The notes under the pieces: generated by a model | Seen by the model: only the letters and a program-made list of their open reading frames with translations | What the model was told of the DNA's origin: nothing | Database searches by the model: none | Translations under genes and position numbers: made by a program | Source: Rhizobium tibeticum | Lineage (GTDB): Bacteria; Pseudomonadota; Alphaproteobacteria; Rhizobiales; Rhizobiaceae | Length of the DNA stretch: 64,000 nucleotides | Reading direction: 5' to 3' | Assembly: GCF_900110205.1 (NCBI RefSeq) | Contig: NZ_FOCV01000005.1 | Location: 62,001 to 126,000 of the forward strand | Shown here: positions 63,147-64,000 of the stretch, piece by piece | Numbering within the stretch: the first letter of the stretch is position 1 | Layout of the letters: every line of letters starts with the position of its first letter

Positions 63147-64000
63147 ATGGCCCTGCACTTCGACAGACCCGAATTCGCCGTCCGCCTCGCACGTCTGACC
63201 GACAGGATGCGCGAAGAAAAGCTGGACGCGCTGCTGCTCTTTGCGCAGGAAAGCATGTACTGGCTGACCGGCTACGACACCTTCGGCTACTGCTTCTTCC
63301 AGACGCTTGTCGTCAAGGCCGACGGGACAATGGCCTTGATCACGCGCTCCGCCGACCTGCGCCAGGCCAAGCACACCTCTATCTTGGAAAATGTCCAAAT
63401 CTGGGTCGACCGCGTGAATGCCGACCCGACCGTCGACCTCAGGAACCTGTTGGTCGAGATGGACCTGCTCGGCGCCAGGATCGGCGTCGAGTACGATACC
63501 CATGGCATGACGGGCCGCGTTGCCCGGATGCTCGATGCGCAGTTGACGTCGTTCGGACAGATTGTCGACGCCTCCTATCTCGTCAGCCGCCTGAGATTGA
63601 TCAAAAGCCCGGCCGAAGTCGCGTATGTCGAACGCGCGGCCGCCCTGGCCGACGATGCGCTCGATGCGGCGCTGGCGCTGACCAAGCCAGGTGCGGACGA
63701 AGCCGACATTCTGGCCGCCATGCAGGGCGCCGTCTTTGCCGGTGGCGGCGACTACCCGGCGAACGAATTCATCATTGGCTCCGCCGAGGACGCGCTGCTG
63801 TGCCGCTACAAGGCCGGCCGCCGCAAGCTCGATGCGAACGATCAGCTGACGCTCGAATGGGCGGGCGCTTACGCGCACTACCATGCGGCAATGATGCGTA
63901 CCATCGTCATCGGCGAACCGAACTATCGCCACCGGGAACTCTACAATGCCTGCTTCGAGACGATCCAGGCGATCGAGACCGTCCTCAAGCCGGGCCGTAG
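63147..64000 (+). CDS. M24-fold (creatinase/aminopeptidase P-like) hydrolase, 3' truncated by window
   Basis: At least 284 residues, running off the right edge. MALHFDRPEFAVRLARLTDRMREEKLDALLLFAQESMYWLTGYDTFGYCFFQTLVV is the creatinase N-domain; the pita-bread domain starts about RLRLIKSPAEVAYVERAAALADDALDAAL. At the place where aminopeptidases have D-x-G...SD-x-TRT, this protein reads LEWAGAYAHYHAAMMRT, so both metal-binding aspartates are replaced. It is therefore probably not a metallopeptidase but a metal-independent creatinase- or ectoine hydrolase-like enzyme. The later His/Glu ligands lie outside the window. Confidence 0.85.
   Translation, partial: MALHFDRPEFAVRLARLTDRMREEKLDALLLFAQESMYWLTGYDTFGYCFFQTLVVKADGTMALITRSADLRQAKHTSILENVQIWVDRVNADPTVDLRNLLVEMDLLGARIGVEYDTHGMTGRVARMLDAQLTSFGQIVDASYLVSRLRLIKSPAEVAYVERAAALADDALDAALALTKPGADEADILAAMQGAVFAGGGDYPANEFIIGSAEDALLCRYKAGRRKLDANDQLTLEWAGAYAHYHAAMMRTIVIGEPNYRHRELYNACFETIQAIETVLKPGR

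Overview
The window is a stretch of alphaproteobacterial chromosome, most likely from a Sinorhizobium/Ensifer species or a close member of the Rhizobiaceae. The evidence is high-GC codon use, an LPS-core block greA-lpsB / lpsE-lpsD-lpsC-lrp next to trxB and an LsrB-type LysR regulator, twin AbcR (alpha-r15) small RNAs between that regulator and an ArsR gene, and two copies of a RIME1-like rhizobial intergenic palindromic element. These assignments come from recognising sequences and gene order, not from a database search. No phage, insertion sequence, integron, CRISPR array, tRNA or rRNA was seen, so this is essentially core chromosome with accessory patches.

Layout. 58-2661 (minus): kbl-tdh threonine catabolism plus a GFA-type zinc protein, preceded by a badly frameshifted methyltransferase pseudogene (2.7-3.4 kb). 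3645-7483 (minus): recQ overlapping the stop of dnaG by one base. 8.1-11 kb: an unknown protein, a YqeY protein and carA, with two long gene-poor gaps. 11.6-20.9 kb: accessory genes for export, redox and membranes: a small secreted Cys protein, an ABM monooxygenase behind a SoxR-type operator, MATE and TetA-like MFS efflux, a LysR/aldo-keto reductase divergon, a YpfJ-type zinc peptidase, a PAP2 membrane protein and a zinc alcohol dehydrogenase. 21-26.5 kb: carB, a DUF2235 hydrolase, and greA with a leader hairpin. 26.5-31.1 kb: LPS core glycosyltransferases and Lrp. 31.3-35.4 kb: trxB, lsrB-like regulator, two small RNAs, ArsR, Old Yellow Enzyme. 35.5-43.7 kb: an aminoglycoside-kinase-like protein, two DUF1801 proteins, an SDR/LysR divergon, a Ca2+/H+ antiporter, three small proteins and aspartate aminotransferase. 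44-48.4 kb: a Gram-negative class GN sortase with its own LPQTAT-bearing VIT/VWA substrate, then a PQQ-type sugar dehydrogenase. 48.5-54.2 kb: DUF3052, a DMT exporter, a cold-shock protein, a BA14K protein, a metallo-hydrolase, an SH3 protein, a Gly-rich membrane peptide and ilvE. 54.4-57.6 kb: a MarR / OmpR-type regulator / histidine kinase / DUF1349 operon. 57.6-59.3 kb (minus): ybjN-proC-csaA. 59.3-64 kb: a structured leader with a 20-codon ORF, ubiK, then lgt-midA-pgeF and a truncated M24-fold hydrolase that runs off the end.

Themes. Envelope and stress biology recur: LPS core, lipoprotein maturation (lgt), sortase, efflux, thioredoxin reductase, SoxR-type, LsrB-type and ArsR-type control. 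The candidates for new biology are the sortase/substrate pair, the structured leader with its micro-ORF at 59.5 kb, the SoxR-type box, and the hairpin plus U-tract in the greA leader. None could be tested here; each is a reading of the sequence.
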